In this document: piece after piece, positions 55,170-63,315 of the stretch
How the letters are laid out: each line of letters opens with the position of its first letter
Numbering within the stretch: the first letter of the stretch is position 1
Origin: Pantoea sp. CCBC3-3-1
GTDB lineage: Bacteria; Pseudomonadota; Gammaproteobacteria; Enterobacterales; Enterobacteriaceae
NCBI RefSeq assembly: GCF_007981265.1
Contig: NZ_CP034363.1
Coordinates: 496,001 to 560,000, forward strand
DNA length: 64,000 bases
Direction of reading: 5' to 3'
Made by a program: the position numbers and the translations under genes
Notes under the pieces: model-generated
Told to the model about the DNA's origin: nothing
The model's input: the letters and a program-made list of their open reading frames with translations, nothing else
Databases searched by the model: none

Positions 55170-55188
55170 GCCGGGCGCCGGCGTTTTT
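55170..55188 (+). terminator. mpl terminator
   Basis: A 5-bp GC stem GCCGG/CCGGC with a GCG loop followed by GTTTTTA starts 6 bp after the mpl stop. Confidence 0.55.
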
Positions 55189-55236
55189 ATAGCAGCCAGA
55201 CCGGCCGGTAATAGAGCCGGACAGTCTGGCCTGCCA

Positions 55237-55256
55237 TAAAAGGCTCGCTGAGCCTT
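55237..55256 (-). terminator. darP terminator overlapping its stop codon
   Basis: On the minus strand AAGGCTC-AGC-GAGCCTT is followed by TTA; the 5' arm includes part of the darP stop codon. A short but convincing intrinsic terminator. Confidence 0.7.
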
Positions 55257-55797
55257 AAGAGGCTTCAGCCAGCTCGCGCAGATACTGGAAAATCTGGCGG
55301 GAAGCTTTTGGCGGCTTGTTAGTCGCTTTCTCTTTTTGCGCATTACGGATCATCTGACGCAGCTGCTGACGATCGGCATCCGGGTAGAGCGCCAATACGT
55401 CCGGCATCGCATCATCACCGGTTTCAATCAGGCGATCGCGCAGCACTTCCAGCTTATGGAACAGCGCAACCTGCTGGTTGTGACGGTTCTTCAGCTTGTC
55501 CAGCGCCTGACGAATAGGATCTTCTTCACGCGAACGCAGCATTTTCCCAATCAGCTGGAGCTGACGGCGACGTCCTTCTTTTTTAATCTTCTGTGCGAGC
55601 TCAATAGCGGCACGCAAATCATCATCCAGCGGGATTTTATCCAGCGAATTCTTACTCAGTTCAACCAGTTCGGCACCCAGGCGCTTAAGCTCCTCGGCAT
55701 CGCGTTTGATCTCACTTTTACTGACCCAGATAATCTCTTCGTCTTCTTCTTCGTTATCTGGTACGTCATCGAGCCAGTCGTCGGGCTGTTTGGTCAT
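55255..55797 (-). CDS. darP: Dual-action ribosomal maturation protein DarP (YjgA)
   Basis: 180 residues (E. coli 183). Binds late 50S precursors and helps build the peptidyl-transferase centre. Acidic N-terminus ([15 protein letters not shown]) followed by an all-helical body with [38 protein letters not shown] and [11 protein letters not shown]. Convergent with mpl and divergent from pmbA. Confidence 0.95.
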   Translation of the reverse strand: MTKQPDDWLDDVPDNEEEDEEIIWVSKSEIKRDAEELKRLGAELVELSKNSLDKIPLDDDLRAAIELAQKIKKEGRRRQLQLIGKMLRSREEDPIRQALDKLKNRHNQQVALFHKLEVLRDRLIETGDDAMPDVLALYPDADRQQLRQMIRNAQKEKATNKPPKASRQIFQYLRELAEAS

Positions 55798-55959
55798 GGG
55801 AGGCTCCCTAAAAAAGAGGCTAATGCTATCAGGAAACTCAGGCCACTGCGAAATTGTTCGCTGAGTCTGTTAGACTCAAATCATCCCTAATCACTAAAGA
55901 GTCTGGAAATCTGGCGATTTTTGCCCGGAGCAGCCCTCTGTTAATTATATGGTAGGTCA

Positions 55960-57300
55960 ATGAAATTACTCTCCCAAGTTGCAGAACAGCGTAAAACCCT
56001 CGAACAGGCGGTAGCGACAGCACTCGAACTGGCTAAAGTCAGCACCGATGGGGCGGAAGTTGCCGTGACCAGAACCACCGGTATCAGCGTCAGCACCCGC
56101 TATAGCGAGGTGGAAAACGTAGAATTCAACAGCGACGGCGCCCTGGGCATCACCGTTTATCATCAGAACCGTAAAGGCAGCGCGTCTTCCACCGATCTCA
56201 GCCCCGACGCCATCAAGCGCACCGTGCAGGCGGCGATTGATATTGCGCGCTATACCTCGCCGGATCCTTACGCTGGCGTGGCCGATCGCGAACTGCTGGC
56301 GTTCGATGCGCCCGATCTGGATCTTTTCCATCCCACCGATCTCGATCCGGATCGGGCGATCGAGCTGGCGGCTCGTGCGGAAGAAGCCGCGCTGAAATCC
56401 GATTCACGTATAACTAACACCGAAGGCGGCAGCTTTAACAGCCACGTCGGTATTAAAGTGTTCGGTAACAGCCACGGTATGATCCAGGGCTATTCCTCAA
56501 GCCGCCATTCGATTTCTGCCAGCGTGATTGCCGAGGCGGATGGCGACATGGAACGTGACTATGCCTACACGATTGGACGCGCGATTGGCGATCTGCAAAC
56601 GCCAGAGTGGGTAGGCCAGGAGTGCGCGCGCCGCACGCTGTCGCGCCTGTCGCCGCGTAAGCTTTCAACGATGAAAGCACCGGTAATCTTTGCTGCCGAA
56701 GTGGCAACAGGCTTGTTCGGCCATCTGGTTGGCGCGATCAGCGGCGGCAGCGTCTACCGCAAATCGACCTTCCTGCTGGATTCAATGGGTAAACAGATCC
56801 TGCCCGAGTGGCTGACGATTCAGGAACAGCCGCATTTGCTGAAAGGACTGGCTTCCACGCCGTTTGACAGCGAAGGTGTTCGTACCGAGAACCGTGACAT
56901 CATCAAAGATGGCGTCCTGCAAACCTGGCTGCTGACCAGCTATTCCGCCCGTAAGCTGGGCCTGCAAAGTACCGGTCACGCGGGCGGCATTCATAACTGG
57001 CGCATTAACGGTCAGGGCGACAGCTTCGAACAGCTGCTGAAAAAAATGGGTACCGGTTTAGTGGTGACAGAACTGATGGGCCAGGGTGTGAGCGGCATCA
57101 CCGGTGACTATTCACGCGGCGCGGCAGGCTTCTGGGTGGAAAACGGCGTTATTCAGTATCCAGTGAGTGAAATTACCATTGCCGGTAATTTACAGGAGAT
57201 GTGGCGCAATATGGTCACGGTCGGCAGCGACATTGAAACCCGCAGTAATATTCAGTGTGGTTCCGTACTGATTCCAGAAATGAAAATCGCCGGACAGTAA
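55960..57300 (+). CDS. pmbA: Metalloprotease subunit TldE (PmbA)
   Basis: Partner of TldD in a heterodimeric protease that matures microcins, breaks down CcdA and processes small peptides. 446 residues (E. coli 450). [27 protein letters not shown] in the N-terminal domain and [17 protein letters not shown] at the end match the family. TldE lacks the HExxxH zinc motif carried by TldD, and none is seen here. Confidence 0.96.
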   Translation: MKLLSQVAEQRKTLEQAVATALELAKVSTDGAEVAVTRTTGISVSTRYSEVENVEFNSDGALGITVYHQNRKGSASSTDLSPDAIKRTVQAAIDIARYTSPDPYAGVADRELLAFDAPDLDLFHPTDLDPDRAIELAARAEEAALKSDSRITNTEGGSFNSHVGIKVFGNSHGMIQGYSSSRHSISASVIAEADGDMERDYAYTIGRAIGDLQTPEWVGQECARRTLSRLSPRKLSTMKAPVIFAAEVATGLFGHLVGAISGGSVYRKSTFLLDSMGKQILPEWLTIQEQPHLLKGLASTPFDSEGVRTENRDIIKDGVLQTWLLTSYSARKLGLQSTGHAGGIHNWRINGQGDSFEQLLKKMGTGLVVTELMGQGVSGITGDYSRGAAGFWVENGVIQYPVSEITIAGNLQEMWRNMVTVGSDIETRSNIQCGSVLIPEMKIAGQ

Positions 57301-57337
57301 ATTTAGCCGGGCGGTTGGCTAAGCGTTATTATCCGTC

Positions 57338-57371
57338 GCCTGAACCGGGCCAGTAGCGTCCCGGTTCAGGC
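57338..57371 (+). terminator. pmbA terminator-like hairpin
   Basis: A perfect 12-bp stem GCCTGAACCGGG/CCCGGTTCAGGC with a 10-nt loop, 38 bp after the pmbA stop; no U-tract follows. Confidence 0.6.
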
Positions 57372-57713
57372 AGTAAAAACAGGGCCTTCCCCACCTTTTA
57401 TTTTCAGCACCCTGATTAATTTATAAGTTTTTCCAATAGTTACCCTTCGCTATCTTCTCCCGCGTTCTGTTCCTGAGGGAATATTCCGTATTGAAAGCGT
57501 TTTAACGCTGCATTTAACGTTATTACAGCTTCGAAATTCTGTCCCTACAGGAAAAAACGCTTTTTGTACCCGCGATCACATCCCTTGATGCAATTTCCGT
57601 TTTGAAACGGAAAAAAAGCTGCTCCACACAAAGCGTTCCCGGCGTTAGTTTCTTTTTATCGCAAATAAACTGCGCTGCTAATCAAAGCCGCGGCGGGAAA
57701 TAAGGGGAGTGCA
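57372..57713. other. Regulatory gap upstream of the DUF4310-type operon
   Basis: 342 bp without a gene. It contains a possible CRP site TGTACCCGCGATCACA (57565-57580, 8 of 10 half-site bases) and, just downstream, the perfect palindrome TTTCCGTTT-TG-AAACGGAAA (57594-57613). No clear sigma-54 -24/-12 element was found. The first gene begins after AAGGGGAGTGCA. Confidence 0.5.
57594..57613. promoter_or_regulatory. Candidate operator palindrome of the operon
   Basis: TTTCCGTTT and AAACGGAAA form a perfect 9-bp inverted repeat with a 2-bp centre, about 100 bp before the first gene. Suitable for a dimeric activator such as the MtlR/BglG-type regulator encoded at the far end, but the pairing is inferred. 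Confidence 0.45.
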
Positions 57714-58052
57714 ATGGCAGATGGAGCCGTATCAATAAACATGTCGGCTGAGGAGCGCGCTATTCAGGCGCTGGCGGACAGGGTGATGAGTCAGATTGCC
57801 GACCTGTTTTTCGCTCAACATATCACTCCCACGCCGGTACAGCAGCAGATGCTGGTCTCACATGTGCGGGCAATGGCGCTGCGTTCCCGGACCGGCGAAC
57901 CTCTGCCGGAAGTCGAGGAAGCGCTGTTTGAAGACATCTCGCCCGACTCGATGACGCTGGCCCAGCAGGTCGTGGATCTGTTCGGCAATCTGCCTGTTGA
58001 AGAGGCCTGGCTTTTATCCGTGCATTTCGAAGTCGCAAAAAACGAAGGCTAA
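57714..58052 (+). CDS. Stand-alone PRD domain protein (EF_0829/AHA_3910 type)
   Basis: 112 residues consisting of a single PTS regulation domain with no DNA- or RNA-binding part. Two histidines lie where PRDs are phosphorylated: LVSHVRAMALRSRTGE (about residue 44) and LLSVHFEVAKNEG (about 105). First gene of an eight-gene operon. A lone PRD cannot bind nucleic acid, so it may report or modulate the phosphorylation state of partner proteins. Recognised from the conserved genomic set shared by Enterococcus, Aeromonas and some enterobacteria; no biochemical function is established. Confidence 0.85.
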   Translation: MADGAVSINMSAEERAIQALADRVMSQIADLFFAQHITPTPVQQQMLVSHVRAMALRSRTGEPLPEVEEALFEDISPDSMTLAQQVVDLFGNLPVEEAWLLSVHFEVAKNEG

Positions 58053-58071
58053 CCCTGTTAAGGAAATCACT

Positions 58072-58434
58072 ATGTCACAAATCATTGTAGTTATTGGCGA
58101 TCGTTTGGGTAAAGGCCAGAAAGTCGCGGCCGGAATTGAAAAAGCCGGCGGTAAAGCCGTGGTGGTGCCGGGGATGGCCGCCGACATGAAGCTGGGCGAC
58201 GTGATGAAGGCTGAAAATGCCACTTTCGGCATCTCCTTCTGCGGCAGCGGCGGCGCGGGTGCTATCACCGCGCAAAACAAATATGGCTATAAAGCGAAAC
58301 ACGGCATGCGTTCCGTCGATGAAGGCGTTACGGCAATCAATGAAGGCGCAACCGTGCTTGGCTTCGGCTTTATGGACAAGGAAGAGCTGGGAGAGCGCCT
58401 GGTTCAGGCCTGGAACAAGAAGTACGGTGCCTGA
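58072..58434 (+). CDS. Glycine-rich SFCGS family protein (EF_0830/AHA_3911; DUF2620/YhfU-like)
   Basis: 120 residues from MSQIIVVIGDRLGKGQK, 20 bp after the PRD gene and behind TTAAGGAAA. The family hallmark SFCGSGGAGAITAQNKYGY is present, with Cys57 after a hydrophobic beta-strand. The motif resembles the phosphocysteine loop of PTS EIIB proteins (C-G-x-G), though its place in the fold differs. Related to E. coli YhfU. Predicted soluble alpha/beta protein. Function unknown; co-occurrence with two membrane proteins suggests a cytoplasmic transporter component. Confidence 0.88.
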   Translation: MSQIIVVIGDRLGKGQKVAAGIEKAGGKAVVVPGMAADMKLGDVMKAENATFGISFCGSGGAGAITAQNKYGYKAKHGMRSVDEGVTAINEGATVLGFGFMDKEELGERLVQAWNKKYGA

Positions 58435-58733
58435 TGATGAAGGAACAATTTGCGACCACGGTGAAGGTCAGCGGTAAGGGTGACAGTAAAGAAAAAGCCT
58501 TTGCCGATGCGCTGAGCCGGGTACAAAACACGCTATTAAAATCGACCGGTAAAGTGCTGCTGCGCATTGAACCCGCTGAGGTAAAAGTGGTGCAGGCGTG
58601 GCAGCAGGTCAGAAAAGAAAAATTCCTGTTTTTCTTTCTGGCGCGGGAGAGGCGGAGCTATGGCGTTGAACTGGAAATTACCGTCAACGTCAGCATTGTC
58701 GACACCGCAAAGATCGATTTTGCCACGCGATAA
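58434..58733 (+). CDS. DUF4312 family protein (EF_0831/AHA_3912 type)
   Basis: 99 residues, soluble, basic, rich in beta-strand (TTVKVSGKGDSKEKAFADAL, LRIEPAEVKVVQ, SYGVELEITVNVSIVDT). Its ATG overlaps the stop of the previous gene by 1 base (TGATG), so translation is probably coupled; a second ATG is the next codon. No catalytic motif is recognisable. Known only as part of this gene set. Confidence 0.85.
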   Translation: MMKEQFATTVKVSGKGDSKEKAFADALSRVQNTLLKSTGKVLLRIEPAEVKVVQAWQQVRKEKFLFFFLARERRSYGVELEITVNVSIVDTAKIDFATR

Positions 58734-58785
58734 AGCTGGATGGACATGACCTGAAAACGTTGGCGCGATCAATAAGGAAAACCAA

Positions 58786-59562
58786 ATGTTTTTAATCATT
58801 TTATTTAAGTCGCTCATTATCGGCGGTCTGGTTGGTGTCGGCGTTGGCGCGGGTGCGGCGCGAATGTTCCATGCGCCCACGACCCAGGGGATGGGCGCTT
58901 TTCGTACGCTGGGTGAACTGAATTCCTGCGAGGGCGATCCGGCTTCGCATTTCTCTTTCGGCCTGGGTTTTTTCTTTAACGCCTGGGCCTCTTCCGTGGC
59001 TGCCGGCTCGTTTACGCAGGATGTGGATCACCGCATCATCCCGAACTGGGGCGCGGCCGCGCTGATGGTGAAAAACCGTAACGTGGCGGAAACGCTGCAC
59101 AATCCGAAAAAAATGGCGATTGTCTGCGGCCTGATCGGCATGGTTGTTGTCGCTTTTCTCAATTCTACCGCGTCTGCGGTGCCCGCCGCATTGCAGGTGA
59201 CGGCGGTAAAAGTGCTGGTGCCTGCCGCTAACCTGCTGGTGAACACGGTGATGCCGGTGATCTTCTGGCTGGCCGCCATCGATGCCGGTAAAAAGTCGGG
59301 CTTCTGGGCCACCATTTTTGGCGGCCTTGCCCAGCTGATCATGGGCAATGCGGTGCCGGGCCTGGTGCTGGGCATTCTGATCGGCAAAGGCGTGGAGGAG
59401 AGCGGCTGGAACAAAGTGACCAAAATCATGATGTTCGCCATCGTTCTGCTGTTCGTTCTCAGCGGCTTCTTCCGCGGCTTCGATATGAAAATGCTGCAAT
59501 CCTTCCAGCTGGGCGTGCCGGGCTGGCTTGAGATGATCCACAACACCCTGAGCGGAAAATAA
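58786..59562 (+). CDS. DUF4311 family polytopic membrane protein
   Basis: 258 residues with about six to seven hydrophobic segments (for example LFKSLIIGGLVGVGVGAGAA at the start, IVCGLIGMVVVAFLNSTAS, LLVNTVMPVIFWLAAIDAG, IMMFAIVLLFVLSGFF). Gly-rich helices and a conserved polar segment GELNSCEGDPASHFSFGLGFFFN near residues 40-65 suggest a substrate path. Paired with the DUF4310 protein, it is the best candidate for the transport channel. The family is uncharacterised; DUF numbering of the two membrane families is from memory. Confidence 0.83.
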   Translation: MFLIILFKSLIIGGLVGVGVGAGAARMFHAPTTQGMGAFRTLGELNSCEGDPASHFSFGLGFFFNAWASSVAAGSFTQDVDHRIIPNWGAAALMVKNRNVAETLHNPKKMAIVCGLIGMVVVAFLNSTASAVPAALQVTAVKVLVPAANLLVNTVMPVIFWLAAIDAGKKSGFWATIFGGLAQLIMGNAVPGLVLGILIGKGVEESGWNKVTKIMMFAIVLLFVLSGFFRGFDMKMLQSFQLGVPGWLEMIHNTLSGK

Positions 59563-59572
59563 GGAGATGACA

Positions 59573-60217
59573 ATGGAAGCATCTAAAAGCGGTTTCTGGT
59601 ATGCCGACTGGTCTTTCCCGATTTTCGTCGGGCTGCTCTCCGCGGGCGTGTTTGCCGGTACGCATATGTATTACGTCTACGGGCTGGGCGCGTTCAATGA
59701 AGTCGCCTTTGTTTCCATGCTGCGAGCCGGAATGGAAACCGGCGTCTATGGCGCGGTGGCGGCGTTTGGCGCCAGCTTTCTCTTCGCCCGAATCATCGAA
59801 GGCTCGCTGGTCGGCATCCTGGATATCGGCGGCGCGATCCAAACGGGGATCGGGCTGGGTGTGCCTGCATTACTGCTCGGTGCGGGCATTGTCTTCCCGG
59901 TTGCCAACTTTGCCGCGTCGCTGGCTACCGGGCTGCTGCTGGGGCTGGCCATTGGCTACGTCATTATTTTGGCCCGTAAATTCACCATCAATAACAGCGA
60001 CTCAACGTATGGCGCAGACGTGATGATGGGCGCGGGCAACTCGTCCGGGCGTTTTCTCGGGCCGTTAATCATTCTGTCGGCCATGGCCGCCTCCATTCCT
60101 ATCGGGCTGGGATCGCTGATTGGCGCGCTGCTGTTCTATCTCTGGAACAAACCTATCACCGGTGGTGCCATTTTGGGCGCCATGCTGCTGGGTGCGATTT
60201 TCCCGGTTGCGCTGTGA
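59573..60217 (+). CDS. DUF4310 family polytopic membrane protein
   Basis: 214 residues from the ATG at 59573, which is 6 nt after AAGGAG; an ATG two codons upstream sits too close to that site. About six hydrophobic segments with many Gly and Ala (ADWSFPIFVGLLSAGVFAG, GIGLGVPALLLGAGIVFP, ILGAMLLGAIFPVAL) and a conserved ADVMMGAGNSSGRFLGPL segment. Presumed partner of the DUF4311 protein in an inner-membrane complex. Function unknown. Confidence 0.83.
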   Translation: MEASKSGFWYADWSFPIFVGLLSAGVFAGTHMYYVYGLGAFNEVAFVSMLRAGMETGVYGAVAAFGASFLFARIIEGSLVGILDIGGAIQTGIGLGVPALLLGAGIVFPVANFAASLATGLLLGLAIGYVIILARKFTINNSDSTYGADVMMGAGNSSGRFLGPLIILSAMAASIPIGLGSLIGALLFYLWNKPITGGAILGAMLLGAIFPVAL

Positions 60218-60236
60218 GAAGCGGAAGGAGTGAGTG

Positions 60237-61370
60237 ATGTTTGATTTGATTATTCGCCGCGCTCGTCTGGCCGACGGCAGCCTGACGACGATTGCCATTC
60301 ACGACGGCAAAATCGCCGCGCTGGGCGAGCCGCAAGGGCAGGCGACGCAGGAGATCGATCTGGCCGGACGCTACTGGCTGAGTGCGGGCTGGATTGATTC
60401 TCACGTCCACTGCTATCCCAAATCGCCCATTTATCATGATGAAGCGGATCGGATTGGTGTGGAAACGGGCGTAACCACGGTCGTGGATGCGGGCAGTACC
60501 GGCGCGGACGACGTCGATGACTTTTATCAGCTGACGCGAACCGCCAACACTCAGGTTCATGCCCTGTTGAATATTGCCCGTACCGGCATCGTCACGCAGA
60601 ACGAACTGGCGGATATGCAGCAGATCGACAAAGCGAGCGTGCGGGCTGCGGTTCAGCGCCTGCCTGGCTTTATCATCGGCATCAAAGCCCGCATGAGCAG
60701 TAGCGTCGTTGGCGCTAACGGCATCCAGCCGCTGATCGGTGCGAAAGAAATCCAGCAGGAAAACGGCAATCTGCCGCTGATGGTGCATATCGGTAATAAC
60801 CCACCCGATCTGGATGAGATAGCCGAGCTGCTGGGTCAGGGCGACATTATCACCCACTGCTATAACGGCAAGCCGAACCGCATTCTGACGCCGGCTGGCG
60901 AGCTGCGTGCTTCTGTTGCAAAGGCAATAAAACGCGGCGTGCGGCTGGATGTTGGTCACGGCTCGGCGAGTTTTAGTTTTGAGGTGGCGCGAGTCGCCAT
61001 CGCTCAAGGCATTCTGCCGCATACCATCAGCTCCGATATCTACTGCCGCAATCGCCTTAACGGGCCGGTTTACACCCTGGCGCACGTGATGTCGAAGTTC
61101 TTCAGCGTGGGAATGACGCTGCCACAAATAATCGCCTGCGTTACCCGTCATGCGGCAGAAGGGCTGCGGCTGCATAACAAAGGGAAGCTTGCGGTGGGCT
61201 TTGATGCCGACCTGACCCTCTTTGACCTCAGCGAAGCCGCCTGCGTGTTCACCGATTCCGAAGGTAAATCGGAAGCGGGTGAAAAGCAGCTGGTACCGCT
61301 GGCCGCCATGGTTAAAGGGAAATGGTTTATTACTGACGAAGGGAAAAAGCATCATGTCTTCGATTTATGA
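60237..61370 (+). CDS. Amidohydrolase/deacetylase-family metallohydrolase (EF_0837/AHA_3915 type)
   Basis: 377 residues, amidohydrolase superfamily. Metal ligands visible: H56-x-H58 (DSHVHCY), probable carboxylated Lys150 (IIGIKARMSS), His184 (LMVHIG), His207 (IITHCYNG) and Asp267 (TISSDIY), the full binuclear set. The ATG at 60237 is 7 nt after GGAAGGAG. Related family members deacylate N-acyl amino acids or cyclic amides. In this operon it may remove an acyl group or open a ring before the ammonia-lyase step. Overlaps the next gene by 17 bp. Confidence 0.88.
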   Translation: MFDLIIRRARLADGSLTTIAIHDGKIAALGEPQGQATQEIDLAGRYWLSAGWIDSHVHCYPKSPIYHDEADRIGVETGVTTVVDAGSTGADDVDDFYQLTRTANTQVHALLNIARTGIVTQNELADMQQIDKASVRAAVQRLPGFIIGIKARMSSSVVGANGIQPLIGAKEIQQENGNLPLMVHIGNNPPDLDEIAELLGQGDIITHCYNGKPNRILTPAGELRASVAKAIKRGVRLDVGHGSASFSFEVARVAIAQGILPHTISSDIYCRNRLNGPVYTLAHVMSKFFSVGMTLPQIIACVTRHAAEGLRLHNKGKLAVGFDADLTLFDLSEAACVFTDSEGKSEAGEKQLVPLAAMVKGKWFITDEGKKHHVFDL

Positions 61371-62475
61371 AAAATATGGCTTAAAACAGGTGATCAACGC
61401 TTCCGGGCGCATGACGATCCTTGGGGTGTCAACGCCCGCCGCCGACGTGGTCGAAACGGTCAACTACGGCCTGAATCACTACTTCGAAATGAAAGATCTG
61501 GTCAATAAAACCGGTGCCTACATCGCCGGGCTGCTTGGCTCAGAAGATGCGGTCGTGGTCTCCTGCGCCTCTGCCGGTATTGCGCAATCCGTCGCGGCAG
61601 TGATTGTGAAAGACGATGACTGGCTGCTGGAAAACCTCCATGCGGCTCCGCTTACCGTGCCGCATGATATCGTGGTGCCCAAGGGCCATAACGTTAACTT
61701 TGGCGCACCGGTCGGCACCATGGTAGCGATGGGCGGCGGTCGCCTGGTGGAAGCCGGCTATGCCAACGAATGCAGCGCGGAGCAGCTTTCCGCCGCCGTC
61801 ACGCCGCAAACTGCCGCCGTGATGTATATCAAATCGCATCATTGCGTGCAGAAAAGCCACCTTAGTGTGAAGCAGGCCGCAGAAGTTGCGCGCCGGCATG
61901 GCGTTCCGCTGATTGTTGATGCGGCCGCCGAAGAAGATCTGCAATGCTATTACCGCGAGGGTGCCGACCTGGTGATCTACAGCGGTGCCAAAGCGATTGA
62001 AGGGCCGACCAGCGGTCTGGTGATGGGGCGCAAAGAGCCTGTGGCGTGGGTAAAACGTCAGTCGATGGGCATTGGCCGCGCGATGAAAGTGGGTAAAGAA
62101 GGCATTCTTGGCCTGACTCAGGCCATTGAAAACTATCTGCGGCTGGAAAAAGCTTCCGGCGCACAGATGGTGGAAAAAATGACGCCGTTTATCGACAGCC
62201 TGAATGCCATTCATGGCATCAGCGCCCGGGTGGTGTGGGATGCAGCGGGGCGTGATATTGCCCGCACAGAGATCCATTTTGATGAGGCCACCCTTGGCCG
62301 CACCACGACTGAGGTGGTTCAGGCGCTAAAAACCGGTGACATCGCGATCTATTTCCGGGGGTACAAGGCGAACGAAGGCCTGGTAGAAGTGGACGTGCGC
62401 AGCGTATCGCCCAGTCAGTTGGAGATCATTGCCACTCAAATTAACCGTCTTTTATCGCAAGGAAACCCTGCATGA
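61354..62475 (+). CDS. DgaE-family PLP-dependent ammonia-lyase
   Basis: 373 residues, fold type I PLP enzyme of the SelA-like group. The Schiff-base lysine is Lys213 (VIYSGAKAIEGPTSG) and Asp189 (LIVDAAAEED) should contact the pyridine nitrogen. The closest characterised relative is Salmonella DgaE, D-glucosaminate-6-phosphate ammonia-lyase, which forms 2-keto-3-deoxy-6-phosphogluconate (KDGP). Here the usual DgaABCD mannose-family PTS genes are absent, so the true substrate may differ. Start at MSSIYEKYGLKQVINASG, inside the end of the amidohydrolase gene. Confidence 0.87.
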   Translation: MSSIYEKYGLKQVINASGRMTILGVSTPAADVVETVNYGLNHYFEMKDLVNKTGAYIAGLLGSEDAVVVSCASAGIAQSVAAVIVKDDDWLLENLHAAPLTVPHDIVVPKGHNVNFGAPVGTMVAMGGGRLVEAGYANECSAEQLSAAVTPQTAAVMYIKSHHCVQKSHLSVKQAAEVARRHGVPLIVDAAAEEDLQCYYREGADLVIYSGAKAIEGPTSGLVMGRKEPVAWVKRQSMGIGRAMKVGKEGILGLTQAIENYLRLEKASGAQMVEKMTPFIDSLNAIHGISARVVWDAAGRDIARTEIHFDEATLGRTTTEVVQALKTGDIAIYFRGYKANEGLVEVDVRSVSPSQLEIIATQINRLLSQGNPA

Positions 62476-63212
62476 AGCTGACCCCGAATTTTTATCGTGA
62501 CCGCGTCTGTCTGAACGTGCTGGCTGGCTCAAAAGAGAACGCCCGTGACATCTGGCAGGCGGCGGAAGGCCATGTGCTGGTTGGCGTGCTGTCGAAAAAC
62601 TATGACAGCGTTACCCGCGCGGTAGACGATATGCGTGACTATGCGGCGCTGATTGATAACGCGCTCTCCGTTGGACTGGGCGCTGGCGATCCGAATCAGT
62701 CAGCAATGGTCAGCTCGATTGCTGCTGCCGTTCAGCCGCAGCACGTCAACCAGGTGTTTACCGGCGTGGCTACCAGCCGTGCGTTGCTGGGACAGGATCA
62801 AACCGTGGTCAATGGACTGATTTCTCCCACCGGTACGCCGGGACAGGTGAAAATCTCTACCGGCCCGCGTAGCTCGCAGGCACCTGACGGCGTCGTTCCG
62901 ATTGAAACGGCGATCGCGCTGTTAAAAGATATGGGCGGCAGCTCGGTGAAATATTTTCCGATGGGCGGCCTTCAGGCGATTGATGAATTCAAAGCGGTGG
63001 CGCAGGCCTGTGCACAACAGGATTTCTGGCTGGAGCCGACCGGCGGTATCGATCTGCAAAACTATGAGGCGATCCTGACGATCGCGCTGGAAGCAGGCGT
63101 CAGTAAAATCATTCCGCATATCTACAGCTCGATTATCGATAAGGAAACGGGATGCACCCGGGCAGACGATGTCAGTAAGCTATTAACGATGACCAAAAAA
63201 CTGACCGGCTAA
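62472..63212 (+). CDS. DgaF-family KDGP aldolase
   Basis: 246 residues, overlapping the previous gene by 4 bp (ATGA). Class I aldolase-like TIM barrel of the DgaF/EF_0839 family, which splits 2-keto-3-deoxy-6-phosphogluconate to pyruvate and glyceraldehyde-3-phosphate. Conserved segments: NVLAGSKENARDIWQA, VGLGAGDPNQSAMVSSIAA, SPTGTPGQVKISTGPRSS and VKYFPMGGLQAIDEF (probable Schiff-base region), LEPTGGIDLQNYEAIL. Gives the pathway an outlet into glycolysis. Confidence 0.88.
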   Translation: MKLTPNFYRDRVCLNVLAGSKENARDIWQAAEGHVLVGVLSKNYDSVTRAVDDMRDYAALIDNALSVGLGAGDPNQSAMVSSIAAAVQPQHVNQVFTGVATSRALLGQDQTVVNGLISPTGTPGQVKISTGPRSSQAPDGVVPIETAIALLKDMGGSSVKYFPMGGLQAIDEFKAVAQACAQQDFWLEPTGGIDLQNYEAILTIALEAGVSKIIPHIYSSIIDKETGCTRADDVSKLLTMTKKLTG

Positions 63213-63234
63213 TCTTTCCGGCACGAGGAAAACT

Positions 63235-63315
63235 ATGTTTACCGCTACGATCTTTGCCGTAATCCCTTTTTACCGTGCCGCCGGTGTCCCTGAGAAGATG
63301 GGGGAGAGCCAGTGA
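63235..63315 (+). CDS. Candidate 26-residue ORF between the aldolase and the regulator
   Basis: ATG at 63235 has GAGGAAAAC just upstream. It encodes a 26-residue peptide (MFTATIFAVIPFYRAAG, then VPEKMGESQ) with a hydrophobic N-terminal half. Its TGA overlaps the GTG start of the regulator gene (GTGA), an arrangement typical of translational coupling. It could be a leader peptide for regulator translation or a membrane micropeptide. Coding status unproven. Confidence 0.4.
   Translation: MFTATIFAVIPFYRAAGVPEKMGESQ

Noticed and set aside
57372..57713. Sigma-54 promoter for the DUF4310-type operon, as expected for LevR/DgaR-controlled systems
   Set aside because: No convincing GG-N10-GC element, and the adjacent regulator is of the MtlR/BglG type without a visible sigma-54 activator domain.
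60156..61355. 399-codon open frame antisense to the amidohydrolase gene
   Set aside because: Lies opposite a gene with complete catalytic motifs; composition is rich in Gln, His and Arg, typical of an antisense shadow.
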